A DNA stretch of 64,000 bases from Strobilurus pachycystidiatus (taxonomy: Eukaryota > Basidiomycota > Agaricomycetes > Agaricales > Physalacriaceae), in the NCBI GenBank assembly GCA_019915135.1, contig JAHLMK010000019.1:310001-374000 (forward strand), in the 5' to 3' direction. Within the stretch, counting starts at the first letter, position 1, and every line of letters starts with the position of its first letter. The translations under genes and the position numbers were made by a program. Shown piece by piece: positions 1 through 11,752 of this stretch. Under the pieces are notes generated by a model. That model was not told the DNA's origin. It did not search any database and saw nothing but the letters and a program-made list of their open reading frames with translations.

Positions 1-1281
1 CTCATCCAGAGTCCTGGACAAATCCATCATGAAATACAGCGTGTCTCCTTGCTCATTGCGTTTGCTTCCACCCGGTGCATTGCATGTCAGCAATCTCAGA
101 ACCTGGGCCGAACCCGCACCCTCGTCCCTCCCATGCGAACACCCAAGACTCCAAGATCCTTCCGAGCAAACGTATCAGAACGGCGCCGAGTGCAGTTATC
201 GCACCATCCTTTCGCTCGCACCGGCTGGGCTAGCTTGGCCGTGGCACATCGTCCACGCCAACGGTGGGACGAACCAGTGATAAAACACGGAGCCAATCAC
301 GGTGCCACAGTAACCGAACCCTGATTTGCGCGCTCACATAACTCAGTACTTTACTCGACTCTGTGTCCCGTCCCTTCTATTTCGGGAGTACTAGACAGGT
401 ATCTCTTAATGAAAGCCCCACTTACCCCGGAACCCCTTCGTCCGCGTACCAGCGTGCCGTCCGCGTCTGCTCGAATATCTAGTGCTGAGAACCTCACTGA
501 AAATCCTGAGTGAATCTCAGATAAGACAGACTCGAAGACCTACCGCGCACCTAAATCTTACCAAAATCGGCACATTGAGGCTCCTTGTTTACTCCGTCGA
601 TGTTTCCCCGATCTTAATCCCCCACTGATCGATGCGGGGTATTAGTCGAGTCATGGAAGCCAGGAAGATTGGCTGGGCAAAAGCCTTCGGATGAAAGGAA
701 CCGTCAGTGAACGAAGGATTGCCGCCGTGAGTGCCGATGCCTGTGGCGCAATTTATACGTGAATTCGCCGTACGCCTGATGTTGCCTCAATGGTGGTCAT
801 CAATACACCGGTGCCTGGAGAGGTCCCCGTGTTACTATTGGTGTCAGCCATGTCTTCAGAGACGGGCTTTCGCCAACGTAACTCCTACATCGTACCAAAT
901 TTCGGAGGCATGGGTTGGCGAGAGCAGGCTCCAGCTAGACATACATAGATCCGATACGGTGGCCCATCCAGTGTCGAGCTTGAGGTAGCTTCCAATGTGC
1001 GTTGAGGAATGAGTTGTCGCTTCCCGTTTCCTCGTGCTGCGTGCATGGTTGCTGCACGATTGGAAGCCTCATTCTCTCGCTTAGTAAACATCCTACCAGG
1101 AGGCCCAGGTCACACCTCCTTCCAGAGCTTGTCAGGAGGTATTTTGTCGTGGGGATGAGGAATGAAATAGTATGTTGTTCTATAGTCATCTATAGGCATT
1201 AGGCAGCGACAAGTCCAGGTATGAGATACAAGTTGTATTCGTAAGTACATAAGAAAAGTGTCCGTATAGCAACACAAACCA
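1..1281. other. No supported gene
   Basis: I see short open frames on both strands but none has a recognisable family signature, a credible start context or consistent splice sites. It lies downstream of the 3' end of the RTA1-type gene. The leftmost 300 bases could hold a decayed exon on the minus strand, but this cannot be supported. Confidence 0.5.
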
Positions 1282-2540
1282 TCACTGAGGCTGAATCGAG
1301 CCCTCTCTTCCCATTTCCAAGCTCTCTACTTTGTCGCCGACCTTGCCTTTCATCGCTTCACGGCCGAGGAACATCCCTGGGTGCACCAAGTTGATCGTAA
1401 AGAACGCGATGACAACCATGGCACCGTCAAAGACATCTACATGAACACTCGTTAGACGCACGCAGACCGTCATGAGGGGACAACTCACTGAACCACAGTT
1501 CCTTCTTGATGACACTTCCATTCCATCCATCAGAGAGCTCGATGGTACGGTAGACGGCGCGAGTATACAAGAACACAGTCGCAACTGCGAGTCCGGGAAG
1601 CATGATGCGCATGTTCTTGTCGAGTATGGGGATAGATCGATTGATCTGAGACCGCTCCCTACGGTGAGGCTTGTCGTTGAACAGACGAAAGAGGTATTCC
1701 GCAGCCAGGAAAACGAACAACGTCATTAGTACTGGGAGCATTATGAGGTACATGGCGCCAGATAGAACACGAATGCACCCACCTAGTTGAAAAACAATAC
1801 CGCCAAGCATGATGTTCCCCCCGAGGTTCGCGCCAGCCAATGTGTCGGCTGAAGAAGCGATGCCTCCTCCAGCGCCCTGAATAACAAGGGCGATGATGTC
1901 GCCTGAAACAAAGATGATAGAGTCTAAAAGAGCGTCACGAACTCGGATCGTGGAGACCTACGAGAAGACTCACACATCCGAGGACTCAGTCGGCTGTATG
2001 CCGGACCCAAGATTTTTACAACCGCACCAAACATCATGAACATTGATGCAAGAAATGGTGTTGGCCCAATGATCGTGCACACGATTCTGCAGGAGTCAGT
2101 CAAATCTAGCGTCTCGCCGCCACCACGATAGATACTCACTGGATCATGAAAGGCGTATCAAGCGCAGCGTTGTAACTTGACCACAAACGGCCGGCCCAAC
2201 CCAAGATTTCCAGGACTCCGGCGAGTAGTATGGTCGGCAATGGCCAAATGATGCGGTATCGCAGCGCTTGGCCGGCGTGAAGTACTGTAGAGCATGCGGT
2301 CCGCTAAGCACCAAACAAGGAGGAGCGGAGAGATATGAGACGTACGGGTAGAAACAGTGAAGAGTACAACGAATATATAGCAGACATATTGCGTCGGTAT
2401 GTAGTCATACTGCGACTCCTCAGACGTCGTAGTTTCACTGCTGTTTGTTGCGCGAGAAAGGAGAGGGAAAGCTACAAGTAGCGATGAGCGCGCCAATTAT
2501 AGGGATCTCCGCTTGGAGACGACGCACCAGAGTCCAACAT
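1282..2540 (-). CDS. RTA1-family membrane protein (lipid-translocating exporter-like)
   Basis: Multi-spanning membrane protein of the fungal RTA1/RTM1 family; members are linked to lipid flip or efflux and resistance to toxic compounds, but the substrate here is unknown. Exons read as complement(1282..1436, 1489..1731, 1783..1923, 1974..2086, 2140..2284, 2346..2471, 2528..2540); all phases join into 311 aa. Family landmarks in order: YDYIPTQ before the first helix, VLEILGWAGRLWSS, QIVCTIIGPTPFLAS, YSRLSPRMYSIIFV, DIIALVIQGAGGG, GGIVFQL, then RAVYRTIELSDGW, and a last hydrophobic exon ending in a charged tail. The start is a 13-nt first exon (ATG at 2540) joined across a 56-nt intron; it was chosen because the next exon has no in-frame ATG. 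A decayed relative lies at about 10.2-10.9 kb on the other strand. Family call firm; first exon less so. Confidence 0.85.
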
Positions 2541-3346
2541 CACGAAGTGTCCAAAATGAGCGCTGAAGTGAAGTAAAAGACAACTCGAAAGGTAACTTTG
2601 AAAGAACAGGAGAAACAGAGGGCCGAATGTCCAAAGGCATTGTCAACGCAGTTATATATCTCGAGGAGGTGTCGCAGCCAGAAAGTTTTATCCGGTGCAC
2701 TGCCTCGGATGTGTGGTAAGCAGCCTGGGTTCGGGAGATTGGATGAAAATGATGAGTCATGAGTCATGTACTGACACAAACATGACAAAGTAGCCGCCCA
2801 CGGCGCAAAGCGCGGCGATGTCACCTTGGAAGATTTGCAAACAAGTTGGACTTGGCGGGTACACCAATGGCAAGGGTTGCGCGTCAAGGCAGTGCGTGAG
2901 ACTGTCGAGGAATAAGCAGATGAGAGTCAAGCGCCAGTGGTAGTGGCAAGAATGGTCTGTCGAATTGCAATAGTAATGCCGCCGTCGCGGTGAAGGAGTG
3001 GAAGGAAGGAAGGAAGGAAATTACTCGGCACGGTCCCTACAAGGTGGAGAGGGAGCCGAGATGCGGCCTCTGGTGTTGACGCGTTGTTTGGCAGTAACCC
3101 TGATCGAGACGTCTCTTTTGCCAAGCTTTCTACGGTATCGCTTCCAAGCACACCATTCATCCGCGGTTCCGCAGCCACATCTCAGATCACCATGCAACTA
3201 TGGCCATCACTGCGACAGAAGTTGTCAGAACCTGACAGCGCCACAGGTCCCCTCACTCCCGTGTCAAAACCAGTGTGTCATCAAGTACAGTAACGAAGGT
3301 AAATGGATTTCCTCCTCCTCACCTGACGCCCTTGTGTCCTTCAAAC
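2541..3346. other. Unresolved stretch; possible membrane-protein exon on minus strand
   Basis: Between about 2960 and 2770 on the minus strand one frame reads as a hydrophobic segment including GDIAALCAVGGYFVMFV, which looks like part of a membrane protein, but I could not connect it to a start, a stop or a named family. It may be the remnant of another membrane-protein gene. The rest shows nothing I can support. Confidence 0.25.
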
Positions 3347-5726
3347 CTAGAACCTCCTTCTCGCAAACCAATCTTTTATGCTCTCAAAACAAACCCTCGC
3401 CGCCTCGACGCCATCAAGCGCGTGACCCTCTCCTTCAAACCACATCAAGCCCACTTCCTTGTTCATCCCTTTCATGGCATGATACAAGCCCAAACCCTGC
3501 TTTGGGTTCACGCGATGATCTGATCCACCAATATGAAGCAACACAGGCGATGTGACCTTCTCGACGTGTGCTATCGGGGAAGCGGCCTGAAGTGACGCGT
3601 AGTAAGGTGCAGATACGGTATATGGCGGGGAAGACGAGAGGGGGAAAGACAGTCCGAACTCTGAGAAGTACCAGTCCGGGATATCACTCCCCCAAACCTC
3701 CCCTGAGGAGATGACGGGATTGCGCAACACGGCCGCGCTGAAGATATCGGGATATTGGCCTATCACTGAAATAGACTTTTGTTAGCAACTTGTTCTATGG
3801 CGCCCAACAACGAAAGACCTACAATGACCCGCTATGAATCCTCCATGGCTTCCACCCATGATGAAGTGCTTTCCTGGCCCATCTTTCGCCAGGCCAAGCG
3901 AGACCATGTGTCGAACCGATGCGATACAGTCTTCAACGTTGAGTATTCCGCACTTCCCTATGAGCCCCTGGTCAAAGCTTGAACCGAAGCCAAGGGAGCC
4001 CGTGTAGTTTGAAAAGGAAACTGTGTCTACATGCCAAAATTCAGAGACTGAGACTGAACGATAGAACTAGATCAGCATACGCACAGCCTTCCAGCGCTAA
4101 AGCCGCGTTGACTGGCGTCCAACCTGTCAATGTTGTCCCATGCGGGCCACCATGCGGAGAGGTTACCAGCGGCCTCACTGAACTTGCCTCTGCAGTGCGT
4201 ATCACAACGCTCTCCATCGGAGAACGTCCCGATATTGGCAGAATGTCGAGCCTTAAGGAGGCTAACGCCTTGCTCACTGGGAGGTTGCGACATTTAGCTT
4301 CGATACCAACGCCAAGTAAGCATCGACCAACCTTCATCTAAAAGTACCGGTCTGTCTATCAGGCGCCAATCCACCAATAATTTGTCTGTTCCAGGTGACA
4401 CGACACCAAGTAGCACCTCAGGCGCCCTGACCATCGAGCTTTTGACTACCACAATCTTATCCTTCCCATCTGTGGCGAGAAGCGTATAACTCTCATTCCC
4501 ATCCTCAACCGAAACCTCGACGACTTTCCCATCGTCCGCCCTGACAGCAGCCAGTCTTAGCCGAGATCCCCAGGTCGTTTGCGTCACGAGCCACTGCTCC
4601 CTCGAATACTTCGCCTGAAGAGACAGAAACGGAGATGAAGGAAGCGTAGCGCCCAGATAAAAGCCAGGGAATGTGTCGTTGACCGCAGTCGCATCTTCGA
4701 CATCCTTGTCAGTGGCATTCTCGCCCCCTGGGGCGGAATGACGAAAATGAAAGCGGGTCTGACCAGCATGTGCTCCGCCAAGCTCGTTATATATCCATGC
4801 AACGATAGTTTTGCACGGAGATACGCGTGGAGAGCGCGCCGATTGTGTATTCGGTGTTAGGCGGGCTCCTACACCGTCGAAGGTGGGCGTGGACGTGTCA
4901 GTCGAATGCGAGTCCCACTTGGCGAAGTCTAGCTTCCATACGCCAGCGGGACGGTTAAAGCATCCCACAAGCCCCATGACACGATCATCTGGGGTGCGCT
5001 CGTAGCCTGTCGCGTACAATGAAGAGTCAGAGAAGACGTGTTGCCCAAAGACAATTCCAGGTGCATTCAGGACAGAGAGCGAATGTACGGTGCTCGTGCC
5101 GATCCGGAAGATGAACGCCGTAGGTCGTTTCTTGCTCGTAAGTGCTTCTCCAAAGGACGGAGCGTAAGAAAATTTTCCTGCGTCCACATCTTTGGGACTG
5201 TTGGCTTCGGCAACATAGATAAGGAAATCTTCGCCGGCGGAGAACGAGAGACAGGAGAAGTAATCTGCAGAAATCAAGATCGAAGAATGTTAGTCCATGA
5301 TCTTCGTAAGCACCGATAAACAGACCATCAGCGTAAAAGTCTCCATGTGTCTCCGTTACTTTCTGAGTCAACACAAGTGCACCATCTCGTGTCCAGATCT
5401 CCACGAAGCGCGCCTTATCAACATTGCGCAGGACGGCTCTCAGTGCATAAGACGATGACCAAGCCGACTTGACGACGCCATGTTCATTTGCCGGAGCAGC
5501 AAGAATCTCGCTAGAGCCGGAAGAGAATATTGTCTTCGTCGTCGTGCGCTTCACGTTTCTGACATGATCTGTGACGCTGTAAGATATCTCTAGACCTATA
5601 TGTGATAGATTGTTCATTCTGGTTCATGGAAATGTAGAAGTCTAACGTACCTACAGATGCGTTTGGCAATTCCGAAAAGAACTGTGCCCCCGTCGGAACA
5701 GGGACAGCAGAAAGAGCGTTGTACAT
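3347..5726 (-). CDS. Acylaminoacyl-peptidase (prolyl oligopeptidase family S9)
   Basis: Serine peptidase that removes N-acylated amino acids from peptides, probably cytosolic since no signal peptide is visible. Exons: complement(3347..3765, 3823..4026, 4085..4276, 4332..5264, 5314..5595, 5651..5726), 701 aa, a typical length for the family. The N-terminal two thirds read as a beta-propeller. The C-terminal alpha/beta hydrolase carries SPHGGPHG (oxyanion region), NYTGSLGFG, the nucleophile Ser in GGSHGG (about residue 552), Asp in GGSDHR (about 644) and His in EGHAL (about 675), so the catalytic triad is complete. The ATG at 5726 opens the frame directly into propeller sequence. One donor, at 4084, is GTGCGT and was preferred over a nearby GTATGC because only it restores the YTVSFSNYTGS motif. 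Confidence 0.92.
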
Positions 5727-6289
5727 GGTGGGAAGTGATCATCGCCGAATCGGCCGATGCAGCACTTAGCGCAATCGGCATATGCCGCGAGGCTTTCCCA
5801 GGCCCCTCCTGAAACACTGTGGACCTCAGAGACGGTAAAATTTACCGTGTAGTTCACCCTGAATCAAGCTTTTTTTGACTGAGTATCCTGGTTAAATCTA
5901 CTAGGTCCCGCCTTGATTCACCTGTTTGTCTGGTTAAAATTTCAAGGTGAAGAAAACCCCGTATATGCACGTTTTCACCCGGTCCTTCAACGAGCCTTTG
6001 GCGGGCATTGACCACAAAACCCAGTTAATTCAACCCCACAAGGGGTGCTTTCCTATCTCTCTCAAAAAAAAATTTGTTATATATGGAGGCTGACTAGGGA
6101 GACTAGTGCTTTCCTACCTTGTCTTGCAGTGCTATTTCACTCGATATACCAGTCAAAACTCAACTCTGACTCAACTCAAAGCACATTCAAAGATTGAATA
6201 AAAAGATAATTTTCATTGATATGTACAAGTTTACAAGTACTGTACAGTGCTTGCACGCGCGGTTCTTGATAGAACACACCTCATTTCTC
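5727..6289. other. Intergenic, A/T-rich, no gene
   Basis: No coding sequence seen. It contains repeated short motifs such as TTCACC and GGTTAAA near 5850-5960 that reappear in rough form around 6900-7030 on the far side of the low-complexity tract. The resemblance is too weak to call terminal repeats. Confidence 0.4.
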
Positions 6290-6720
6290 GCTGTATCGCA
6301 ATGGTAGTCGATGTCGTCGCGATGGTCCTCGTCCTGTTCCTGTTGGTCCTTGTCCTTGTGTTCTCCATCCTTGGTCTCGTGCTCGTGCATGGTCCTCGTT
6401 GTCGTGCATGCGTAGTCCTTGTCATCATGCACAGTCGATGTCCTCGTCCTGGCGGTCACGGTCCTCGTCATCGTCCTCGCGTGCGCGGTCCTCGTCATCG
6501 TCCTTGTCCGTGCGGTCCTCGTCCTCATGTGCGGTTCTCGTCCTCGTCCTCATATGCGGTGCGGTCGTCGTCCTCATGTGCGGTTGCGGTCGTCGTCCTC
6601 ATGCGTGGTCGCGGTCCTCGTCCTCAAGCACGGTCGCGGTCCTCGTCCTCGCAGGCATCGTGCGCAGTCGTCGTCCTCGTCCTCGCACGGTCTTCCGAAG
6701 TCCGTCCTTGCAGGTGCGAT
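6290..6720. repeat. Low-complexity minisatellite (GTCCTCGTC-type units)
   Basis: About 430 bases are built from degenerate GTCCTCGTC, GCGGTCCTC and CATGCG-containing units. All frames stay open over long distances because the units rarely form stops: one strand reads Val/Leu-rich, the other Arg-Thr or Asp-Glu rich. No conserved start, no domain and no splice signals accompany these frames, so I treat it as repeat DNA rather than a gene. Confidence 0.7.
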
Positions 6721-7720
6721 GTGCCCATTAGGAGACGAACCGTTGACAGGCGAGAAGGCGGGGAGGCATGGCGGTTGTGGGCAAAAAGGCAAGGATCGGA
6801 CTTGGGAAATTTTCAAAGACCATGCACGTGCAGTTGATGACGTGCTGGCGCACGGACCCGATCATCGTTCAGAATTGGCATTCAATGAAATTCACTCTGA
6901 AAACAAGTGAAGTGGGATCACCCTCTCAGAGTGGGTGAAATTGACTGGTTTTGGGATCACCCTGTCTCTACCATGTAATCAAGTAAAATCTTTTTTTCAC
7001 CCCAAGACCTGGTAAAATTAACCCTCCTTCGGGTCCACAGTGAAAGTACTTGACAAAATTGCTGTCTGCATGGTTACCTGCTTTTGAGGGCGGCCGCAAC
7101 TTGGGCGGCTCGAGTGTATCATAGCGTCTCAGGAGGCACTACCCCAAGGTTTCTCGAATCTCGCTGTCCTCGTCGACCACAATGCTGAGATGGACGAAGT
7201 CGATGAACGTCTGCTCAGCAGGCGACTCTGCTTGAGCAAAGACATGCTGTAGAATCTAGATTGCCTCCATATCCCTAACGGTAAGTACCGTGGTGCCAAT
7301 TGGAGCTGACGCCTCAAAGTCTTGGAACCTGTAGATCCCCACACACCTATAACCACAACTTGAATGTTCACTTACCCCCGATGCAATCCCGAAAGTTGCG
7401 CTCGCCAGGTTTCATCGCTTTCCCACATGGTCTACTTAATACCTATCATTTTGTTGTCCAACCGTTTGGGAAGCTGAAATGTCTGCATACCCCTATTCCT
7501 CTCTGATGCATGGTTCCAAATCCGCCCAGTGGACCAGTGGTCTACATGAATGATGAGGTGCGACATACGAAGCTCATCGGAGATGACTGGAGATGCAATT
7601 GCGCCACCATTGTGGTCTGCACAGCATTTCGGTATCGTTGTCAAGACAACTTGCACTTCCTTTCCGCTAAGTGCCCGCAATGATCTTATTGTTCTCAACG
7701 GGAATCTTGACCCCAGTGCA
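6721..7720. other. No supported gene
   Basis: A minus-strand frame near 7260-7150 reads plausibly (acidic, containing FIDFVHLSIVVDED) but has no recognisable family or clear start, so it is at best an exon of an unknown gene. The rest contains nothing that can be supported. Confidence 0.35.
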
Positions 7721-7728
7721 TATAAAAG
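7721..7728 (+). promoter_or_regulatory. TATA box of the 67-aa microprotein gene
   Basis: TATAAAAG lies 155 bases upstream of the ATG at 7876, with a C-rich leader in between. It is a strong core promoter match in a region of few competing signals. Confidence 0.55.
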
Positions 7729-7875
7729 GACACGGAAATTGAGGCTTGTGATCAATACAGCATCCACCACCCCCACCACAAACAACCTCTCGCCACTCAA
7801 GCCTCCCAACTCTGATCTTGACAGAATCCAAAGACGCCTATCATCTCCGTTCCCACCCCCTCTATAACACCCACG

Positions 7876-8079
7876 ATGACCTCGCTCTCTCTCATCGGCA
7901 CCCTCTTCAAGGGAGCGAGCTGCCACACTGAGTCTGTGAGCGCGCCGTCGAATTCAGTCGCTTGTGGCATCGCGCCGTCATGCCCTCAGTGCCACTGCCG
8001 TGGCGGGCATCACGAAGGCTGCGGTTACCACCCGAATTGGGAGACGCACCAACCACCCCCTCGTCCAACCATAGGTTGA
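7876..8079 (+). CDS. Small Cys/His-rich protein A (possible zinc-binding microprotein)
   Basis: A 67-aa intronless frame with its own TATA box and a good start context (ACGATG). Near the C-terminus it carries C-X2-C-X5-H-X3-C (Cys in CPQC, His in GGHH, last Cys in EGCG), a spacing close to zinc knuckles, followed by a Pro-rich tail. No signal peptide or membrane segment is evident. A second small gene at 22066 has the same spacing in the same relative position and also follows a TATA box, which is the main reason to believe both are real. Function unknown; zinc binding is inferred from the spacing only. Confidence 0.5.
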   Translation: MTSLSLIGTLFKGASCHTESVSAPSNSVACGIAPSCPQCHCRGGHHEGCGYHPNWETHQPPPRPTIG

Positions 8080-8353
8080 CCTGTCATGTTGCCGGCCTCA
8101 TATCATCTGTATTTTATGCCCAGTGTCCGCAGTCCCAAATGCATGCTTGATTTTCCCCTCCTCGCTACTTTTTGCGGGACCTTGGACCTCGAGCAAGTAC
8201 AGTGAGAACAATATAACGAAGTCGTGTTACAAACATGTGGGTAGGTATGTACAACATCGACGAGAGCAAGTAAAGTAAGCCAATAGAATAAGTCATCAAC
8301 AAAGCAGGCAAATAATATATCGAGTCGTACCACCCACACTCATCATCCCACCT

Positions 8354-9589
8354 CTACTTGAAGTCGTCCAACTTCGTACCAGCCGCCCTTCCTATGCCCG
8401 CCATCATCTTACCGACCTTCTTTTCTCGCTCCTTCTCCTTCGCCCTTCCACCATCCTCGTCCGCCGATCCGACCATGAACTCGGCGACAAACTGGCCGAG
8501 CGGTGCTTCTCCAACCTCGCTGTATGCGCGAGGACCCCATCGCCACTCGTACTTGGGTCCGTTCCCTTCACCGTCGTCCGCCCTGACGCGCTTACTCTTG
8601 GCGCCCTTTCCTGTCTTTTTGCCCACGTCGGCGAGGGAGAGGCGGTCCAGATATCCCTGCTTGATGAGGGTCTGGAGGTAGGCGTCGAGCGCAACGGTGC
8701 GGGAGGTGGAATGGGGAGAAAAGGCGACAGTGGATAGGCGTAGCTTCTTGAGGTAGGATCGGAGTTCCGCTGTGGAGAAATTGATCAGGATGGCAAAGTC
8801 TGGTGAATGGACAACGTACCATCACCGATACATCGGCCAGAGACTAGCACAAGTGCCAGGATAACGTAGAGGACACCGGCAGGACCAGGCTCCTTATACG
8901 CGATGAGCGCACCGGAGGGATGGACGGTGTCCTCTTCGGGCAGTCCATTGTCAGCATCGCCAGCTTCCTCTGTGAGGATGTCCTCGTCAATCTCCAGCGC
9001 AGCCTCAATGAGATTGGACGGGAGCTTTGAGCGTAGCATGAAGGATTTGGATCCGGATGTGGCTGCTCGGCGTTAACCATCAGGGTGGGGTAGAATATGG
9101 CCTGTGATCACCTTTTTTCTTCTGGCCGGTAGCCTTGCGCGCCTCGTCGAGTTCCTCAGCCGTATCGTCATCTGCAGATCGATTCTTGAGCTCGACGAGC
9201 TCCATGCCAAAGGAATTCGACAGAATATTTTGCGCCGCTGCGAGGACTGGTGCGAATGACTTAGATCCAGCAAGAACTGGGAATGGTCAGAGAGGGACAA
9301 GGCAGCTTAAAGATCGCGTACCTTTCTTGGAAATCTCGTCTCGTCTCAGTATGCTGCCTTTCTGTTCATGGAATAAGGCGAGGCGGACGAGCAGGTTGGC
9401 TCGTCGCGTGACGTCCTAGTAGAAAAAGAAGATGAAGGGAGGCGCAAAGTCAAAATTCATAGCACCCACCGCCGCGCCACCGCCGGCTGGCCCGGCGGTG
9501 TTCTCTTCATCGCCATCGACATCCATGGAACGGTCGTCGTCGTCGTCATCATCCTCGACAGGGCGTCGTTGACTCCGCCGTGGGGGCAT
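8354..9589 (-). CDS. NSE3: Nse3, MAGE-domain subunit of the SMC5-SMC6 complex
   Basis: MAGE-homology protein that in other eukaryotes binds the Nse1 RING subunit and Nse4 within the SMC5/6 DNA-repair complex in the nucleus. Exons: complement(8354..8769, 8820..9062, 9112..9276, 9322..9415, 9470..9589), all phases consistent, 345 aa. The N-terminus is basic then strongly acidic (run of Asp). The MAGE fold is seen from RRANLLVRLALFHEQKG through GVLYVILALVLVSGRCI to LIKQGYLDRL and the diagnostic YEWRWGPRAYSEVGE near residue 285, followed by FVAEFM. A Lys-rich linker precedes that motif, and the protein ends in a charged helix. The ATG at 9589 gives MPPRRSQRR, a likely nuclear-localised start. Confidence 0.9.
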
Positions 9590-10169
9590 TTATGTGGTTG
9601 TGGTCGCGGAGGAGGTTCAAGACGTAGATGTCCGCCTTTTTCGCGTGGAGGGGGCGCGTGGCGGAAAGCAGGTTGGTGGAAAGAGGCAAAGGAGAAAAAC
9701 GCGTATCCGTCACATCACGAGATTGCTCGGCATGCCGGCTCCGAGTCAGACTCATTGCCTCATGCCGCACCTTGCCTTCGCTCCCTTTTGGTCTGGCTGT
9801 CAGGCCATTGTATGCAGCAACCCTACTCTGAATCCAGCTCCAACAGAAAGCCAGGTCTCTTCTCAAGCCTTGTCTGTGACCATGAGGCGTCCCCGTAACC
9901 ATTTTGGGCAGTATGAAGTGTCTCTATCCTTGCTTCGAGGTTGATGAAGCCCGATGATTCTACGACCGCTTTCCCCCCATTCAAAACCTCTTATGATTTC
10001 TACCTCAATCTTTGTCTCTCTTGCCCGCCGCAAATGTGACCAACTCAGCTCCAACTTTTTCTGCCGTAGTCGGCGTCTAAATTTGTATACCCTCCACAAT
10101 ATTCATCCCAACCTTCCAGCACTACACACATAGGCGAAGCAACTCGCTACCGCATGGCTTGACCGCACA
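9590..10169. other. No supported gene
   Basis: Upstream DNA of NSE3. Open frames on both strands lack family signatures. Confidence 0.4.
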
Positions 10170-10880
10170 CACCGTTCGGCGCCCTCTTAGCCGGTGGTCC
10201 CGATGTCGCCGGCTGGTTCGCTTTCGATCAGGCTCAAACCTTGCTCAAACTCAGCGAACGGGCTGCCTTACTGATCCAGTAAGTTAGTACCTGTCATGTT
10301 CTGGGTTGGACAACGGACAGAAATCAATTGTCACCACGATCCTGGGACCGACCTCGTTCATCGCGTCGGTCTTTCTAATCTTTGGTGCTATTGTTATGGT
10401 CACGGATTCGGCTTACTATCGCTTGAGTCCACGGTGGTGTGAGTATCAGTCTTTTGCAGTAACATGCCAATCCCCAATACTCATATCTCACACGATACAG
10501 ACACGCACAGACTGTGACCGCCGCCAGTCATATCATTCTGGTTCGAGTTCGGATTTGCTCACACCCACAGGCTCTCAGTAATCATGACGGATCTTCCTCG
10601 CGAGAATTCCTCTATGTACCGCCTGGGCCGACCCCGAAACGCTCCTCACCGTTGAGTTTGCCAGGTCAGACCACACTGCACATGTCGCAAGAGACCACAC
10701 CGTCAAAAGCGTGGTCCAAACTCCATGTTCGTCGCGCTCGGACTGGGAGTTTTGATTGTCTGTCTCCATCCATGGATCCCTCGAGTCTCCTAACGGTGGC
10801 ATGTATATCAGCGGCGGAGTGGCCTTGGTACATTGGTTCATGGTTCTTTCATGATCCCATGTACTCACTGAGATGTATTA
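10170..10880 (+). pseudogene. RTA1-family pseudogene
   Basis: Segments recognisable as RTA1 appear in order: a remnant of the helix ending in LLIQ near 10279, then IVTTILGPTSFIAS and YYRLSPRW (10325-10440), then scraps resembling the VEFARS region near 10650. They match blocks of the intact gene at 1282-2540. The copy is broken: joining at the conserved intron site after LLIQ leaves the reading frame shifted by one base relative to the intact copy, and after SPRW the next exon runs quickly into TGA (YTHRL then stop). No start exon is visible. It is on the opposite strand to the intact copy. Confidence 0.6.
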
Positions 10881-11334
10881 GGTGACGCGATGATAGCGAT
10901 CGCCATGAGCGATGCCTACCCGGGGCGTCTTCTTGGCATAGTGGAAGAGTGAAACGTCGACTGCCTCGAGATGGGGGGAAGTAATGTGTCGCTGGTGGTG
11001 CCCCCGGAACGTGTATCGATGATTACGGTGGCGCAGTGTAGTATCGATGGGAGATATCAGCGGCATGGACGTCCGTTCTAGACTGTGGTGCACTTCATTG
11101 TTTTGCATTGAATTGAATTGTTGTCACATATTCCGCATGCTTACACGCTTTCATCATTCAGAAGGCTTGTGATCGAGGATTTTCAATTCATGACAGGGTC
11201 CCGAACTGCCAGTGTGGCGAAATGAATACATTGTCTTCTGACATCTAGTCGTAATAAGTAGAACGGATCACTGCGGCAGGAGACAATCATATATATTCAT
11301 TCCGTCAAGGTGCTTGCTGCCCCACCAAGCCATT

Positions 11335-11752
11335 ATGTGCGAGCGAGTCTGGTGGACATCCTACTACACGAACTGCCCGCACATCTACACCCGCCCTGCA
11401 GTGCCTCACATTGTGAATACTCCCCATTTCATTTTGATACTACCACCATCACTGAATACTTTTTGCCCCGGAAGCACGACTGCCAAAACGACCACTGCGT
11501 CGAAAGCGAGAAACACCGCAACATCGAATGGGAGCCGGCACATGAGTGCGCGTCCAGCGGGTGCTATGTGATCAGTGCATGTAACCGCAGTGCGTCTCTC
11601 ACTCGGCTGAAAAACATACCCTTGACACGGCCTCTTTCGAAGATGTACCGGGCGCGAGACTGCGTGGGAAGTGCGAGTTCTGCCAGATTAATGCGAAGAT
11701 GCCACCGGGATGGCCGGATGGGTGTGGGTATGCGAATGGGGGGAGGCTGTAG
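11335..11752 (+). CDS. Small Cys-rich protein of a widespread fungal family, exon structure uncertain
   Basis: The frame opens MCERVWWTSYYTNCPH, then after a probable intron HDCQNDHCVESEKH and EPAHECASSGC, and near the end KCEFCQINAKMPPGW before a stop at 11750-11752. This resembles short basidiomycete proteins that start with MC, a CGH-like triplet, a DC-x-C-xxS-xxH block and a final C-xx-C; their function is unknown. The first intron (donor after about 11401) is plausible. The second is not resolved: the obvious pair of sites would leave an intron of only 23 nt, so the gene may be mispredicted here or slightly damaged. A TATA-like stretch lies near 11290. Confidence 0.4.

Noticed and set aside
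1..700. Possible rDNA or organellar insertion at the left edge
   Set aside because: No recognisable conserved rRNA segment or organellar gene could be identified.
6247..6910. Open frames of 110-196 codons in the minisatellite
   Set aside because: Composition is dictated by the repeat unit; several frames and both strands are open at once, with no splice or start logic.
5830..7045. Possible terminal inverted repeats flanking the low-complexity tract
   Set aside because: TTCACC and TTTTACC motifs recur on both sides but alignment breaks after a few bases and no target-site duplication is evident.
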